DNA of 64,000 bases from contig JAIUPK010000001.1 in the NCBI GenBank assembly GCA_020160915.1, positions 651,645-715,644 on the forward strand, given 5' to 3'. Both the position numbers and the translations under genes were made by a program. Shown piece after piece: positions 45,023 to 52,218 of this stretch (positions are counted from its first letter, which is position 1; each line of letters opens with the position of its first letter). This DNA is from Actinomycetota bacterium (GTDB lineage: Bacteria > Actinomycetota > Actinomycetes > Actinomycetales > Microbacteriaceae). The notes under the pieces were generated by a model. It saw only the letters and a list, made by a program, of their open reading frames with translations, was not told the DNA's origin and made no database searches.

Positions 45023-45232
45023 ATGAGCGACCCCCTGAACCCGCAGCCCGACGAGCTTGGTGGCGGCGGAGCCGAGTCGATCCCCGCACCGGATGCCCCG
45101 ACCACACCCACGGCGCCCGATACGCCCGGCGTTCCTGACGAGCCCACCCCGCCTGGCGGACACACCACCATCGCCATGAGCGTCGCCGAACTGGCCGAGG
45201 CGCTGCACGGTCCGCGGCACCGCGCCGAGTAA
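45023..45232 (+). CDS. Small Pro/Thr-rich protein, unknown
   Basis: 69 residues beginning MSDPLNPQPDELGGGG after GAGAGGAG, with a Pro/Thr-rich centre and an amphipathic end (TIAMSVAELAEALHGPRHRAE). The good ribosome site and the codon bias support it as a gene. It precedes the ferritin-like gene by about 60 bases, which include a palindromic repeat. No homologue is recognised. Confidence 0.55.
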   Translation: MSDPLNPQPDELGGGGAESIPAPDAPTTPTAPDTPGVPDEPTPPGGHTTIAMSVAELAEALHGPRHRAE

Positions 45233-45243
45233 TCCGAGCCGCC

Positions 45244-45274
45244 GGTTGAGTAGGGCGAAGCCCGTATCGAAACC
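45244..45274 (+). repeat. Palindromic GGTTGAGTA repeat
   Basis: 31 bp with stem GGGC-GAA-GCCC, ending about ten bases before the ribosome site of the EncFtn-like gene. Confidence 0.9.
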
Positions 45275-45293
45275 CCCAACACAAGGAGCCATC

Positions 45294-45608
45294 ATGGGCG
45301 CTGACCAATATCACGAGCCACCGGAAGAGCTGAGCCAGGAGGTGCGCACCTTCGCGAGGATGTGCGCGAGCCTCGCCGAGGAGGCCGAAGCGATCGGCTG
45401 GTACGCGCAGCGCATCGCTGTGGAGAAGGATGCCGACGCGGTCGCGATCCTGGAGGACTCCATGGGCGAGGAGTTCAAGCACTTCAGCATGGAGCTCGAG
45501 TTTCTGCTGCGAAAGACGCCGAAGTGGCGCAAGACCGCTCAGGGCATCCTGTTCACGAAGGGCGACATCGTGAAGCACGGTGAGGCGGCGGAGGAAGCTG
45601 CAGGGTAG
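45294..45608 (+). CDS. Encapsulated-ferritin-like (EncFtn) protein without an encapsulin neighbour
   Basis: 104 residues from ATG 45294 after AAGGAG. The pattern YHEPPEELSQEVR, then LAEEAEAIGWYAQRI, then ILEDSMGEEFKHFSMELE and LLRKTPKWRKTAQGILFT follows the two-helix EncFtn family; iron ligands would be Glu in the first helix and the E-E-x-x-H of the second. These proteins oxidise Fe(II) as decamers inside an encapsulin shell. No shell gene is near, and the short C-terminus HGEAAEEAAG shows no shell-targeting peptide. It may work alone, or the shell gene may be elsewhere. Confidence 0.75.
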   Translation: MGADQYHEPPEELSQEVRTFARMCASLAEEAEAIGWYAQRIAVEKDADAVAILEDSMGEEFKHFSMELEFLLRKTPKWRKTAQGILFTKGDIVKHGEAAEEAAG

Positions 45609-45618
45609 CGCGGCCGCG

Positions 45619-45651
45619 GGTTGAGTAGCGGCGAAGCCGCATATCGAAACC
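45619..45651 (+). repeat. Palindromic GGTTGAGTA repeat
   Basis: 33 bp with stem GCGGC-GAA-GCCGC and right arm ATATCGAAACC, in the gap between convergent small genes. Confidence 0.9.
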
Positions 45652-45655
45652 GCCC

Positions 45656-45835
45656 CTAGGCGAACTCAACCTCACACACGGGGCAAGCCCAACGCGGCTC
45701 CTCCCCGTCGACGACGCACCCACCCAACCGCACTTCCCCACGGTCGGCCGCCTCGAACACCTCGAACCCCGGCAGCCCATACACGATCGGGATGCTCGCA
45801 CTCGAGCAGCGCGGGCATGGCGGTGGTTTGGACAT
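45656..45835 (-). CDS. Small zinc-ribbon protein
   Basis: 59 residues from ATG 45835: MSKPPPCPRCSSASIPIVYG at the N-terminus and RWACPVCEVEFA at the end. Two CxxC pairs would bind one zinc. Common in actinobacteria as a short unannotated ORF. Confidence 0.6.
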   Translation of the reverse strand: MSKPPPCPRCSSASIPIVYGLPGFEVFEAADRGEVRLGGCVVDGEEPRWACPVCEVEFA

Positions 45836-46018
45836 GCCGTGAGTATTGCGCGGGCGGGTGACACCCGGCACAGGCACACAACTCCCAGCGAGCGCACGCC
45901 GTGGGAGGGCGACTGATGGATGCCCGCTCCCAGCGCTTTTGCGGGGTGGGCGGGCAGTCGGCCGAGCCGGGCGGCGAGCCCGTCGAAGGTTGTCTGACCG
46001 CTGGGTTAGTCTCCATCC

Positions 46019-47230
46019 ATGCGTTCTGTTGAGCTCTTCGCTGGCGCCGGCGGCCTTGCCCTGGGATCCGAGATCGCCGGATTCGAACCGGCCCTGACCG
46101 TCGAGTGGGACAGGTGGGCGTGCGACACAATTCGGGAGAACCAGAAAAGCGGATTCCCACTCGTACAGGGCTGGCGGGTTTACGAAGGTGACGTTCGCAC
46201 GGTGGACTGGTCCGGAGTGAACGATGTTGATCTTGTTACAGGTGGGCCGCCCTGTCAGCCCTTCTCAATGGGCGGTAAAGCGCTCGCGCAAACCGACCCT
46301 CGGGACATGTTCCCTGCCACAGCCGAGGTTGTGCGTACTCTCCAGCCCAGGGCGTTTCTCATCGAGAATGTCAAGGGTCTTACACGAGCGACCTTCGCAA
46401 ACTACTTCCAATACATCGTCCTGCGATTGGAGCATCCGGCGAATGTGATTCACGAAGGTGAGGCGTGGGACGCCCATCTTCGGCGACTTCAAGGGGAACA
46501 CACGGCGACGTTGACGGACCAGATTCGCTACAACGTCGTCGTAAGCACCGCCAACGCTGCGGACTTTGGGGTGCCTCAACAGCGCCATCGAGTCTTCTTC
46601 GTTGGGTTCAGAAGTGACGTCAACGCTGAGTATGAGTTCCCCTCTCCGACTCACACCCTTGACGCGCTGTTGCACGACCAGTGGGTTACCGGCACCTATT
46701 GGGATCGTCACGCGATCGGTGTCGCGCAGAGGCCGACGCTTAGCAGGTCCACTGCTGCACGAGTTGAGCGTCTTCGGGGCTCCGAGAGAGCCAGCCTGGG
46801 AGAGGCCTGGGTTACTGTTCGCGACGCGCTGGCTGGACTCCCCGAGCCCACAGGCGGGCGGTCTGAGCACCTTAACCACAAGCTTCAGCAAGGGGCTCGA
46901 TCATACGCGGGGCACACAGGTTCACCGCTCGACATGCCCTCCAAAGCCCTGAAGGCTGGAGCACACGGGGTCCCCGGGGGAGAGAACATGCTTCGGCGGT
47001 TGGATGGCACCGTTCGCTATTTCACCGTTCGCGAAGCTGCCAGGCTCCAGACGTTCCCCGACAACTACGAACTTCATGGCTCATGGAGTGAAGCAATGCG
47101 GCAGCTGGGCAACGCAGTGCCAGTTCGCTTAGCCGAAGTGGTTTCAAGATCAGTTCACACTCATCTGCTGCTTGCCTCGGCCACGGAGGGCTCAAGCGCG
47201 ATGGGAGTGTCCCGGGATCTGACTATCTAG
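46019..47230 (+). CDS. DNA cytosine-5 methyltransferase of a type II R-M system
   Basis: 403 residues with the m5C motifs in order: I FAGAGGLALGSE, IV GGPPCQPFS with catalytic C79, VI ENVKG near 116, VIII QRHRVFFVGF and X GNAVP. The target-recognition part lies about residues 195-330. Together with the convergent GIY-YIG gene it forms a restriction-modification pair; the last four bases of the two genes overlap. The base composition is lower in GC than the neighbouring core genes, a sign of transfer. Relatives of the nuclease cut CCGCGG, so that is the likely target. Confidence 0.92.
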   Translation: MRSVELFAGAGGLALGSEIAGFEPALTVEWDRWACDTIRENQKSGFPLVQGWRVYEGDVRTVDWSGVNDVDLVTGGPPCQPFSMGGKALAQTDPRDMFPATAEVVRTLQPRAFLIENVKGLTRATFANYFQYIVLRLEHPANVIHEGEAWDAHLRRLQGEHTATLTDQIRYNVVVSTANAADFGVPQQRHRVFFVGFRSDVNAEYEFPSPTHTLDALLHDQWVTGTYWDRHAIGVAQRPTLSRSTAARVERLRGSERASLGEAWVTVRDALAGLPEPTGGRSEHLNHKLQQGARSYAGHTGSPLDMPSKALKAGAHGVPGGENMLRRLDGTVRYFTVREAARLQTFPDNYELHGSWSEAMRQLGNAVPVRLAEVVSRSVHTHLLLASATEGSSAMGVSRDLTI

Positions 47231-48084
47231 TCGAACATCTCTTCTTCGTTCACGGACTCATCAAGGACAGGTCCCGAACTGTAGGTTGGCCGATGAGGCC
47301 TAAATTCGGTTGCGCCGTTCGAGCCAAGGGTCCATGAACCCGTGCGACTCGCGCATGTTATGGGATCCAGAGCGGCGTATGCGATCAAATAGCCGGGCAG
47401 TGCCACGACTACCCACGCTGCGGGCAGCAGGGGAACCAGCCAGTCAATCCAAGCTGCCACTGATCTTGTCTCGTGGCCCGAAAGCCGACCGCTGACATCG
47501 ATTGCCTCCAGCTTGCGGACTGTCGCCTTGTCACTTTGGAACCGGAAGTTGTACGGGAGCTTCTTCTTGAAGCTAACGAGGAAGTCCGCAAGGCTATGGA
47601 TCTCTCCGCCCACCATGGTGACGGACAAGTCAAGGTCGATCGGGAAGAGGCTGTCGAAGTGACCAGCTTCGACAACTGAGGTATCGCGGTTCTTGCCCGG
47701 ATCCTTGTTCCCGAAGCCGTTCGTGTTCCACGTAGCCTGACCCACCCGACGGAACTGCCCGATGAGCATCTTCTCTGGCGCGAGCGCGTCAAGGTCCTCC
47801 GCCACGTAGACGCACTTGAAGGTCGTACGCTCGAGTACACCGCCGACTCGTCCCGAGAGCTTCTTTCGATGCTGACCCAGCCTGCTTCGAAGGTTGCCGG
47901 TCGACTTGCCGACGTATACGAGATGACCATTCTCGAACAATTGATAGACGCCTCCACGAGTGGCAACCCGCAGCAGGTTGTCCTCCGAGAGCTCAACCGA
48001 TTCAAGCGACTCAAGGCTCGCCGCCAGCTGGTCACGTAGCGCGACGGTCACGCTCAGATTGAAGTCAGCTGCAAAGTTGGGCAC
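47227..48084 (-). CDS. GIY-YIG restriction endonuclease, Eco29kI-like
   Basis: 285 residues. The nuclease module is GGVYQLFENGHLVYVGKSTGNLRSRLGQH (split at residues 44-72) with Tyr47 and Tyr57, R68 and H72, the metal Glu E104 in LAPEKMLI, and the family-specific WNTNGFGNKDPGKNRD at 119-133. These features match Eco29kI-type enzymes. The C-terminal 130 residues (a VRKLEAIDVSGRL region, then WIDWLVPLLPAAWVVVALPG) exceed the length I recall for Eco29kI and include a hydrophobic stretch. It cuts DNA that the m5C enzyme has not methylated. Confidence 0.85.
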   Translation of the reverse strand: MPNFAADFNLSVTVALRDQLAASLESLESVELSEDNLLRVATRGGVYQLFENGHLVYVGKSTGNLRSRLGQHRKKLSGRVGGVLERTTFKCVYVAEDLDALAPEKMLIGQFRRVGQATWNTNGFGNKDPGKNRDTSVVEAGHFDSLFPIDLDLSVTMVGGEIHSLADFLVSFKKKLPYNFRFQSDKATVRKLEAIDVSGRLSGHETRSVAAWIDWLVPLLPAAWVVVALPGYLIAYAALDPITCASRTGSWTLGSNGATEFRPHRPTYSSGPVLDESVNEEEMFD

Positions 48085-48111
48085 GCGATGAAGGATAAAC
48101 CAATCGAAAGG

Positions 48112-49182
48112 CTATGCGCTGAATACCGCAGGATCAGCGAGGTAGTCCTTGAGGACCTGGAGTCGGAACTTGAGCGCTGACTGATCGTTGGGGCTCTGCG
48201 AAAGCCTGTCGAATTCCAGCAAGCGACGCTGCGCCGCGCTCAGTTCCTCTTCATCATTGTCGTAGCGCACTCTTCGCGCCTCCTCGAACGCCTGCAGGGA
48301 ATTGCGCGCTGGAGGCGCAGCTCCCGTTGCGGCGAGCTCAAGGTAGAGAAGGAAGTAGACGGAGACCATGCCAATGCTCGAAAGCAGGCGATCCTTTGAA
48401 GTGAAGGTCTGTTCGAGCATGGTGATTGCAGAGGCCGCGCGTTCTCGAAGGGCCTGCGCCAACGCGTCACCATCAGCAGCGGTGCGCAATTCATCCCAGA
48501 ACTCATCAAGGCGGCTCTTCTTTGTGTCAGACGGCCCTTCACTCTGTGACCAGGCAAGGAACTTCGTGGCGAGGTCCAGGTGGCGAAACCTTCGATTCGA
48601 GAAGGGCAATCGATCGACAAAGAAGGGAGATTCGATCAGCTCCCTGGTTGCTTGTCTCAGGGGCCCGCCTCGCCCATTTCGTTTCTCTGCAGCGTTGAGA
48701 GGTACAGCCTCGTTGAGACGGCTAAACATCTCTTCCACCAGTTCGAGGTCGTTAGTCCTAATGAGCATCACGTCGAGCGACGTAGCCGAGAAAAGCGCAG
48801 CAGTCTCCGGGAATTGCGTTTGGAGCTCAGAGTAGGTAAGCCCAGCCGGGCCGGTTGAACCGGTCTCGAGTTCGACGTAGTCGGCGGAAAGCGCAAATCT
48901 CCCATCCAAGAAGTCCCACAAGGCTTCGAGGCGCTGCCTGCCGTCTACGAGGGCGTAACGATACTCTCGGCCCGCTTCAAGCTCCCAGCCTGCAAGGTCA
49001 TGGAGATAGATCTTGGGTAGATCAAAGCCGTTCAGCAGGCTGTCAATAAGTAGCTGCTGTTTCGGCCTCGTCCAAACTTCGCCCTGTCGTTGATAGGGCG
49101 GAGCTACGTTTATCGAGTTTCTCAGGCCGTGAAGAAACGCCACCGAGGTGGTTCGCATTGGGCTCACATCGAAGTGACTCAT
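48112..49182 (-). CDS. DUF262-family (ParB-like) protein, likely defence nuclease/NTPase component
   Basis: 356 residues. The N-terminal DUF262 core is visible: PPYQRQGEVW at 28-37, QQLLIDSLLNGFDLPKIYL, and the DGRQR motif at 80-84. The helical rest has SRLNEAVPLNAAEKRNG. DUF262 is found in GmrSD-type modification-dependent nucleases and in other defence proteins, and its DGQQR-like motif binds nucleotide. Here it lacks the DUF1524 HNH domain that often follows. It overlaps the FRG gene upstream by four bases, so the two form an operon. Confidence 0.8.
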   Translation of the reverse strand: MSHFDVSPMRTTSVAFLHGLRNSINVAPPYQRQGEVWTRPKQQLLIDSLLNGFDLPKIYLHDLAGWELEAGREYRYALVDGRQRLEALWDFLDGRFALSADYVELETGSTGPAGLTYSELQTQFPETAALFSATSLDVMLIRTNDLELVEEMFSRLNEAVPLNAAEKRNGRGGPLRQATRELIESPFFVDRLPFSNRRFRHLDLATKFLAWSQSEGPSDTKKSRLDEFWDELRTAADGDALAQALRERAASAITMLEQTFTSKDRLLSSIGMVSVYFLLYLELAATGAAPPARNSLQAFEEARRVRYDNDEEELSAAQRRLLEFDRLSQSPNDQSALKFRLQVLKDYLADPAVFSA

Positions 49183-49961
49183 GAGTCGAAACCATTCCTA
49201 ATCGAGAGGGCGAGGTGGTCAAGGTCTGGATAAACGGTACTCGCGCTGATGTTCACGTCTGCGAGCTGTTCCTTGATCTCAGTCTTGTGCTGCGCAGGAA
49301 TAACGATCTTGCTTGTTGGCCCACCTGGGGAGTTCAGGGCTCTAGCGCTATGGTCCCCGGACGAGACCGTAAACGTGCCTGCCTGGGCAATAATGCGCCC
49401 GAATGTACGACCCGCGAGAACAGCTGCGGGCTGTAGCACGGGACCGCCACCAGCATCTGGAAGGTACGCGTCGAGATCATTGTCGTGTTCGAGCATCAAG
49501 GTGCCTCGCCCATTCCCAAGTGCCGACAGGTTTAGTTCGTCGGGGCTCAGCTCAAAGAGCGCTCCTGAGACTGGACCAGGCTGATCGGCCGCCAGATCAT
49601 CGACAGCAAAGAAGAGCCCCACGAGTGGGTTTTCACTCCAATCCAGTAGCCGCGTCGGAAGTCCATGATGTTGCGCCAAGCAAATCCACTCCCACTCGCT
49701 TGCAGGGCGATCCGTGAGACGACTTGCTGCGTCTTGTTTGAACTGGCGGAGCATCACAAGCTCGTTCTCCAGATAACGTCGATTGCGCGCAACTCTTGGC
49801 TCAAGCGGCCAGATTTCATTTGCTTGACCGCGATACCAGAGTCTCTGACCTGCGGCCCTCGTCGCTCTCAGCCTGGACATCATGTCCTCGAGGCTCGTGA
49901 CGACTACCGGCTCGGCAGCCTCAGGCTCGTCGACTGGTTCGTTCGGCACATCGCCAATCAT
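49179..49961 (-). CDS. FRG-domain protein
   Basis: 260 residues from ATG 49961, twelve bases after TGAGGAA; an in-frame start at 50039 is possible. The FRG hallmarks are WYRGQ at 42-46, WPLEPRVAR, WICLAQHHGLPTRLLDW and NPLVGLFFA. FRG domains occur alone and in phage-defence proteins; their biochemical activity is not settled to my knowledge. It is translationally coupled to the DUF262 gene and next to an R-M system. Confidence 0.8.
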   Translation of the reverse strand: MIGDVPNEPVDEPEAAEPVVVTSLEDMMSRLRATRAAGQRLWYRGQANEIWPLEPRVARNRRYLENELVMLRQFKQDAASRLTDRPASEWEWICLAQHHGLPTRLLDWSENPLVGLFFAVDDLAADQPGPVSGALFELSPDELNLSALGNGRGTLMLEHDNDLDAYLPDAGGGPVLQPAAVLAGRTFGRIIAQAGTFTVSSGDHSARALNSPGGPTSKIVIPAQHKTEIKEQLADVNISASTVYPDLDHLALSIRNGFDS

Positions 49962-50166
49962 GGCCCAAATATTCCTCAAGTGGATGCGGCCGGGTTGCTC
50001 ACTTACCCAACGGGCCGGGGCGGTCAGGCCGCGCGACAAGGCCGCGCGACGCCATGATCACTATCTAGCTCGCAGCTACTTCGACTGGTGGCGTCGCGGA
50101 GCCAACCAGGCACCGACCCCCGAACTCGGGCTACTGGCATCCGCCCCCTAGGGCCAGGCTGGAAAC

Positions 50167-51126
50167 ATGAGTGACCTTCGAGAGCGTGTGCCGGGCCATG
50201 CGCTGATCGACGAGCTTCTGCACCAGTGGGATCTGGGCACGATCCACGTCGACGAGCGGTCCAACGGGATCGTCATCGACGACGAGGCCGAGGGCTGGTA
50301 CCGCGGTGTGCTCGGCGAGCGCCGGGTCGCCGCCATCCTCGACCAGCTGAGCGCCGCACAGGCGCAGTCACCGTGGACCGTGCTGCACTCGGTCCCCGTG
50401 GGTCGCGGCGAGAGCGACATCGACCACGTGGTGATCGGCCCGCCCGGGGTGTTCACGATCAACACCAAGTTCAGCCCAGGCAAGGATGTCTGGGTCGCCG
50501 GCCGTGGCATGTATGTCGGAGGAGCGAAGCAGCACTACGTGGTCAATGCGCTGTATGAGGCGCGGCGGGCATCCACCTATCTGACCAGGCGGTGCGGGCT
50601 GACCGTTCCCGTCACCGGGATCATCGTGTTCGTCGACCCGAACCGCATCACGCACAAGGCGCCCGCCGGCGGAGGTGAAGCCGACCCGCCCATCAAGGTC
50701 GTGCGCGACACCGAGCTGTTCAATGCCCTGCTGGTGCGCCGCGAGTTCAGCGACGAGCAGATCGCCCGAATCGTGGATGCCGCGATCCGCCCCGACACGT
50801 GGAGCGACAGCACCACCCCCTCAAGCCTCGGGACTCACGTAGCCCGCGAGTTCCAGGCGCTTGAGCAGGAGGTCGGGCCGCGACTATCGCTGCCCCGCGG
50901 GGTGGCGCGCAGCGCAGAACCTCGGGCCTACTCGGGGCGGAGCTACTCGCGCGGGTCGACCGCGCCACGGCGGCAGTACAAGGGGCCTCGGCGAACTGGG
51001 CGCAAGAAGACGTCGCTGCTCGAGCGGTTTCTCGTTGCAGTATTCGGTATGGCCGCACTGATGCTTCTTGCATTCTTCGGGTTGCCTTTGTTTGTGCGGC
51101 TCCTCACTGACGCGTTGGTACCTTAG
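50167..51126 (+). CDS. NERD-domain protein with C-terminal membrane anchor
   Basis: 319 residues. The nuclease-related NERD core is GVLGERRVAAILDQL, then VGRGESDIDHVVIGPPGVFTINTKF, in which the Asp of DIDH and the Lys of NTK correspond to the catalytic residues of restriction-like folds. A basic linker (RQYKGPRRTGRKKT) precedes a final membrane span (VAVFGMAALMLLAFFGLPLFV). Such proteins are common in actinobacteria and their role is not known. GC content returns to the core level here. Confidence 0.82.
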   Translation: MSDLRERVPGHALIDELLHQWDLGTIHVDERSNGIVIDDEAEGWYRGVLGERRVAAILDQLSAAQAQSPWTVLHSVPVGRGESDIDHVVIGPPGVFTINTKFSPGKDVWVAGRGMYVGGAKQHYVVNALYEARRASTYLTRRCGLTVPVTGIIVFVDPNRITHKAPAGGGEADPPIKVVRDTELFNALLVRREFSDEQIARIVDAAIRPDTWSDSTTPSSLGTHVAREFQALEQEVGPRLSLPRGVARSAEPRAYSGRSYSRGSTAPRRQYKGPRRTGRKKTSLLERFLVAVFGMAALMLLAFFGLPLFVRLLTDALVP

Positions 51127-51261
51127 GCGCAATTCCGCGTGCTGCGAGTCGGTCCCAGCGGTGCACCCGTACGCAACTGCGGAGATTCTCGGGGGCGTGC
51201 GGCGTGTCGAAGGCGACACGCCGCACTCGGCACGGAATCCGCCGCAGTCGCGCACGCGACG

Positions 51262-51294
51262 GGTCTCGATACGCCGCTGCGCGGCTACTCGACC
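51262..51294 (-). repeat. Palindromic repeat, GGTC/GACC-ended form
   Basis: On the minus strand GGTCGAGTA, stem GCCGC-GCA-GCGGC, GTATCGAGACC. The outer pair is GGTC/GACC instead of GGTT/AACC, so the ends changed together. Confidence 0.85.
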
Positions 51295-51355
51295 GGCGAG
51301 TTGCCACTTCTCGCCCTGCACCGCCACCGTCGCCCCGCTGCTACGGCCTCGAAAA

Positions 51356-51790
51356 CTACGGCAGCACCAGCACGTGCCGCCGATCGCCGGCCGCGAGCAT
51401 CTTCTCGATGCCCCGATCGAAGGTCGCGAGCAGCACCCCGGAGGATGCGGCGAGGTTCACGAGGTGGGCATCCGTCACCTGGCGGGTCGTCGCCAGGGCC
51501 GTGAGCGATACGGCGGGCTGGGCAAGGCTCGATGCGTCGGGCAGGAACTGGTGACCGGGAACAGCACGCATCGCGGCGAGCAGGGCGAGTGCATCAGCCA
51601 TGGAGATCCGCTCGGTCACGACGGCCGGGTTCGTCGACAGCCGTACGAATCCAGACTCTGTCACCGGGGTCGTCATCCAGTCACCGCGACGTGCAGCGAA
51701 CCAGGTGTGGGCGCGCCGGTGATGCACGTGCTGCGGCCACGCCAGTGCGACGAGAACGTTCACGTCGAGAAGGTGCGATTCAGTCGGCAT
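51356..51790 (-). CDS. PIN-domain toxin (VapC family), second locus
   Basis: 144 residues with PIN residues D9 in HLLDVNVLVALAW, Glu in VTESGFVRL, Asp in VTDAHLVNLA and Asp in LATFDRGIE. The FVRLSTNP stretch is a feature of the VapC subfamily with TA-SGxVR context. Its start overlaps the antitoxin end by 11 bases. It differs from the first VapC, so this is not a recent duplication. Confidence 0.85.
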   Translation of the reverse strand: MPTESHLLDVNVLVALAWPQHVHHRRAHTWFAARRGDWMTTPVTESGFVRLSTNPAVVTERISMADALALLAAMRAVPGHQFLPDASSLAQPAVSLTALATTRQVTDAHLVNLAASSGVLLATFDRGIEKMLAAGDRRHVLVLP

Positions 51791-52010
51791 CGCGCTGATC
51801 GTTCACCATGTCGAGCGTGATCGGTGCAGCATCGGCACTCACGGTGAAGACCGGAAATCCGCTCGGGCCAGTGGTGGACGAGTCACCCGTGGCCTTGAGG
51901 CCCCGTTCAGCGAGACGCGAGACGGCTGCTCCGAGCGAGATGCCTTCATCGCGGGCGATCGCGCGCGCGACGGCGATGACTGTGTCGTCGAGATCAAGCG
52001 TGGTGCGCAT
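51780..52010 (-). CDS. Ribbon-helix-helix type antitoxin partner of the PIN toxin
   Basis: 76 residues. MRTTLDLDDTVIAVARAIARDEGISLGAAVSRLAERGL (split) is a ribbon-helix-helix start, and the C-terminal FPVFTVSADAAPITLDMVNDQRD would hold the toxin. ATG 52010 is chosen; a GTG just before it is possible. Confidence 0.8.
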   Translation of the reverse strand: MRTTLDLDDTVIAVARAIARDEGISLGAAVSRLAERGLKATGDSSTTGPSGFPVFTVSADAAPITLDMVNDQRDAD

Positions 52011-52132
52011 CACCGCATCATAGCATCACGATCGCGTCGGTGCGGCGCTACCGAGACGCGTTTCCCCAGGTTCGGGTCGTCGCACCGTAGGTGCAGCTGC
52101 AGTCGCTACACCGCTGCGAGAGCAGCAAAGAG

Positions 52133-52158
52133 AGGGCCCGACCGAGTGGTCGGGCCCT
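52133..52158. terminator. Rho-independent-type hairpin ending the carbamoyl operon
   Basis: AGGGCCCGACC (52133-52143) pairs with GGTCGGGCCCT (52148-52158), an 11-bp stem with a GAGT loop. On the minus strand, where the permease gene ends 60 bases before, CTCTTTGCT follows the stem. Confidence 0.65.
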
Positions 52159-52175
52159 CCTTGCGGCGGGGCGCT

Positions 52176-52208
52176 GGTCTCGTTACGCGGCTTCGCCGCT
52201 ACTCGACC
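52176..52208 (-). repeat. Palindromic repeat, GGTC/GACC-ended form
   Basis: On the minus strand GGTCGAGTA, stem GCGGC-GAA-GCCGC, GTAACGAGACC. It lies between the permease stop and its terminator hairpin. Confidence 0.85.
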
Positions 52209-52218
52209 GGCGGACTAC

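Noticed and set aside
45838-46018. Small gene between the zinc-ribbon and methyltransferase genes
   Set aside because: No ribosome site or consistent codon pattern; probably the methyltransferase promoter and a partial GAGCCCGTCGAAGG repeat.
50167-51126. NERD protein as part of the DUF262-FRG defence unit
   Set aside because: Opposite strand, core-like GC and a membrane anchor; NERD proteins are common outside defence loci.
51140-51240. Hairpin GGCGTGTCG...CGACACGCC as an RNA gene
   Set aside because: A simple dyad without other conserved structure; no RNA family recognised.
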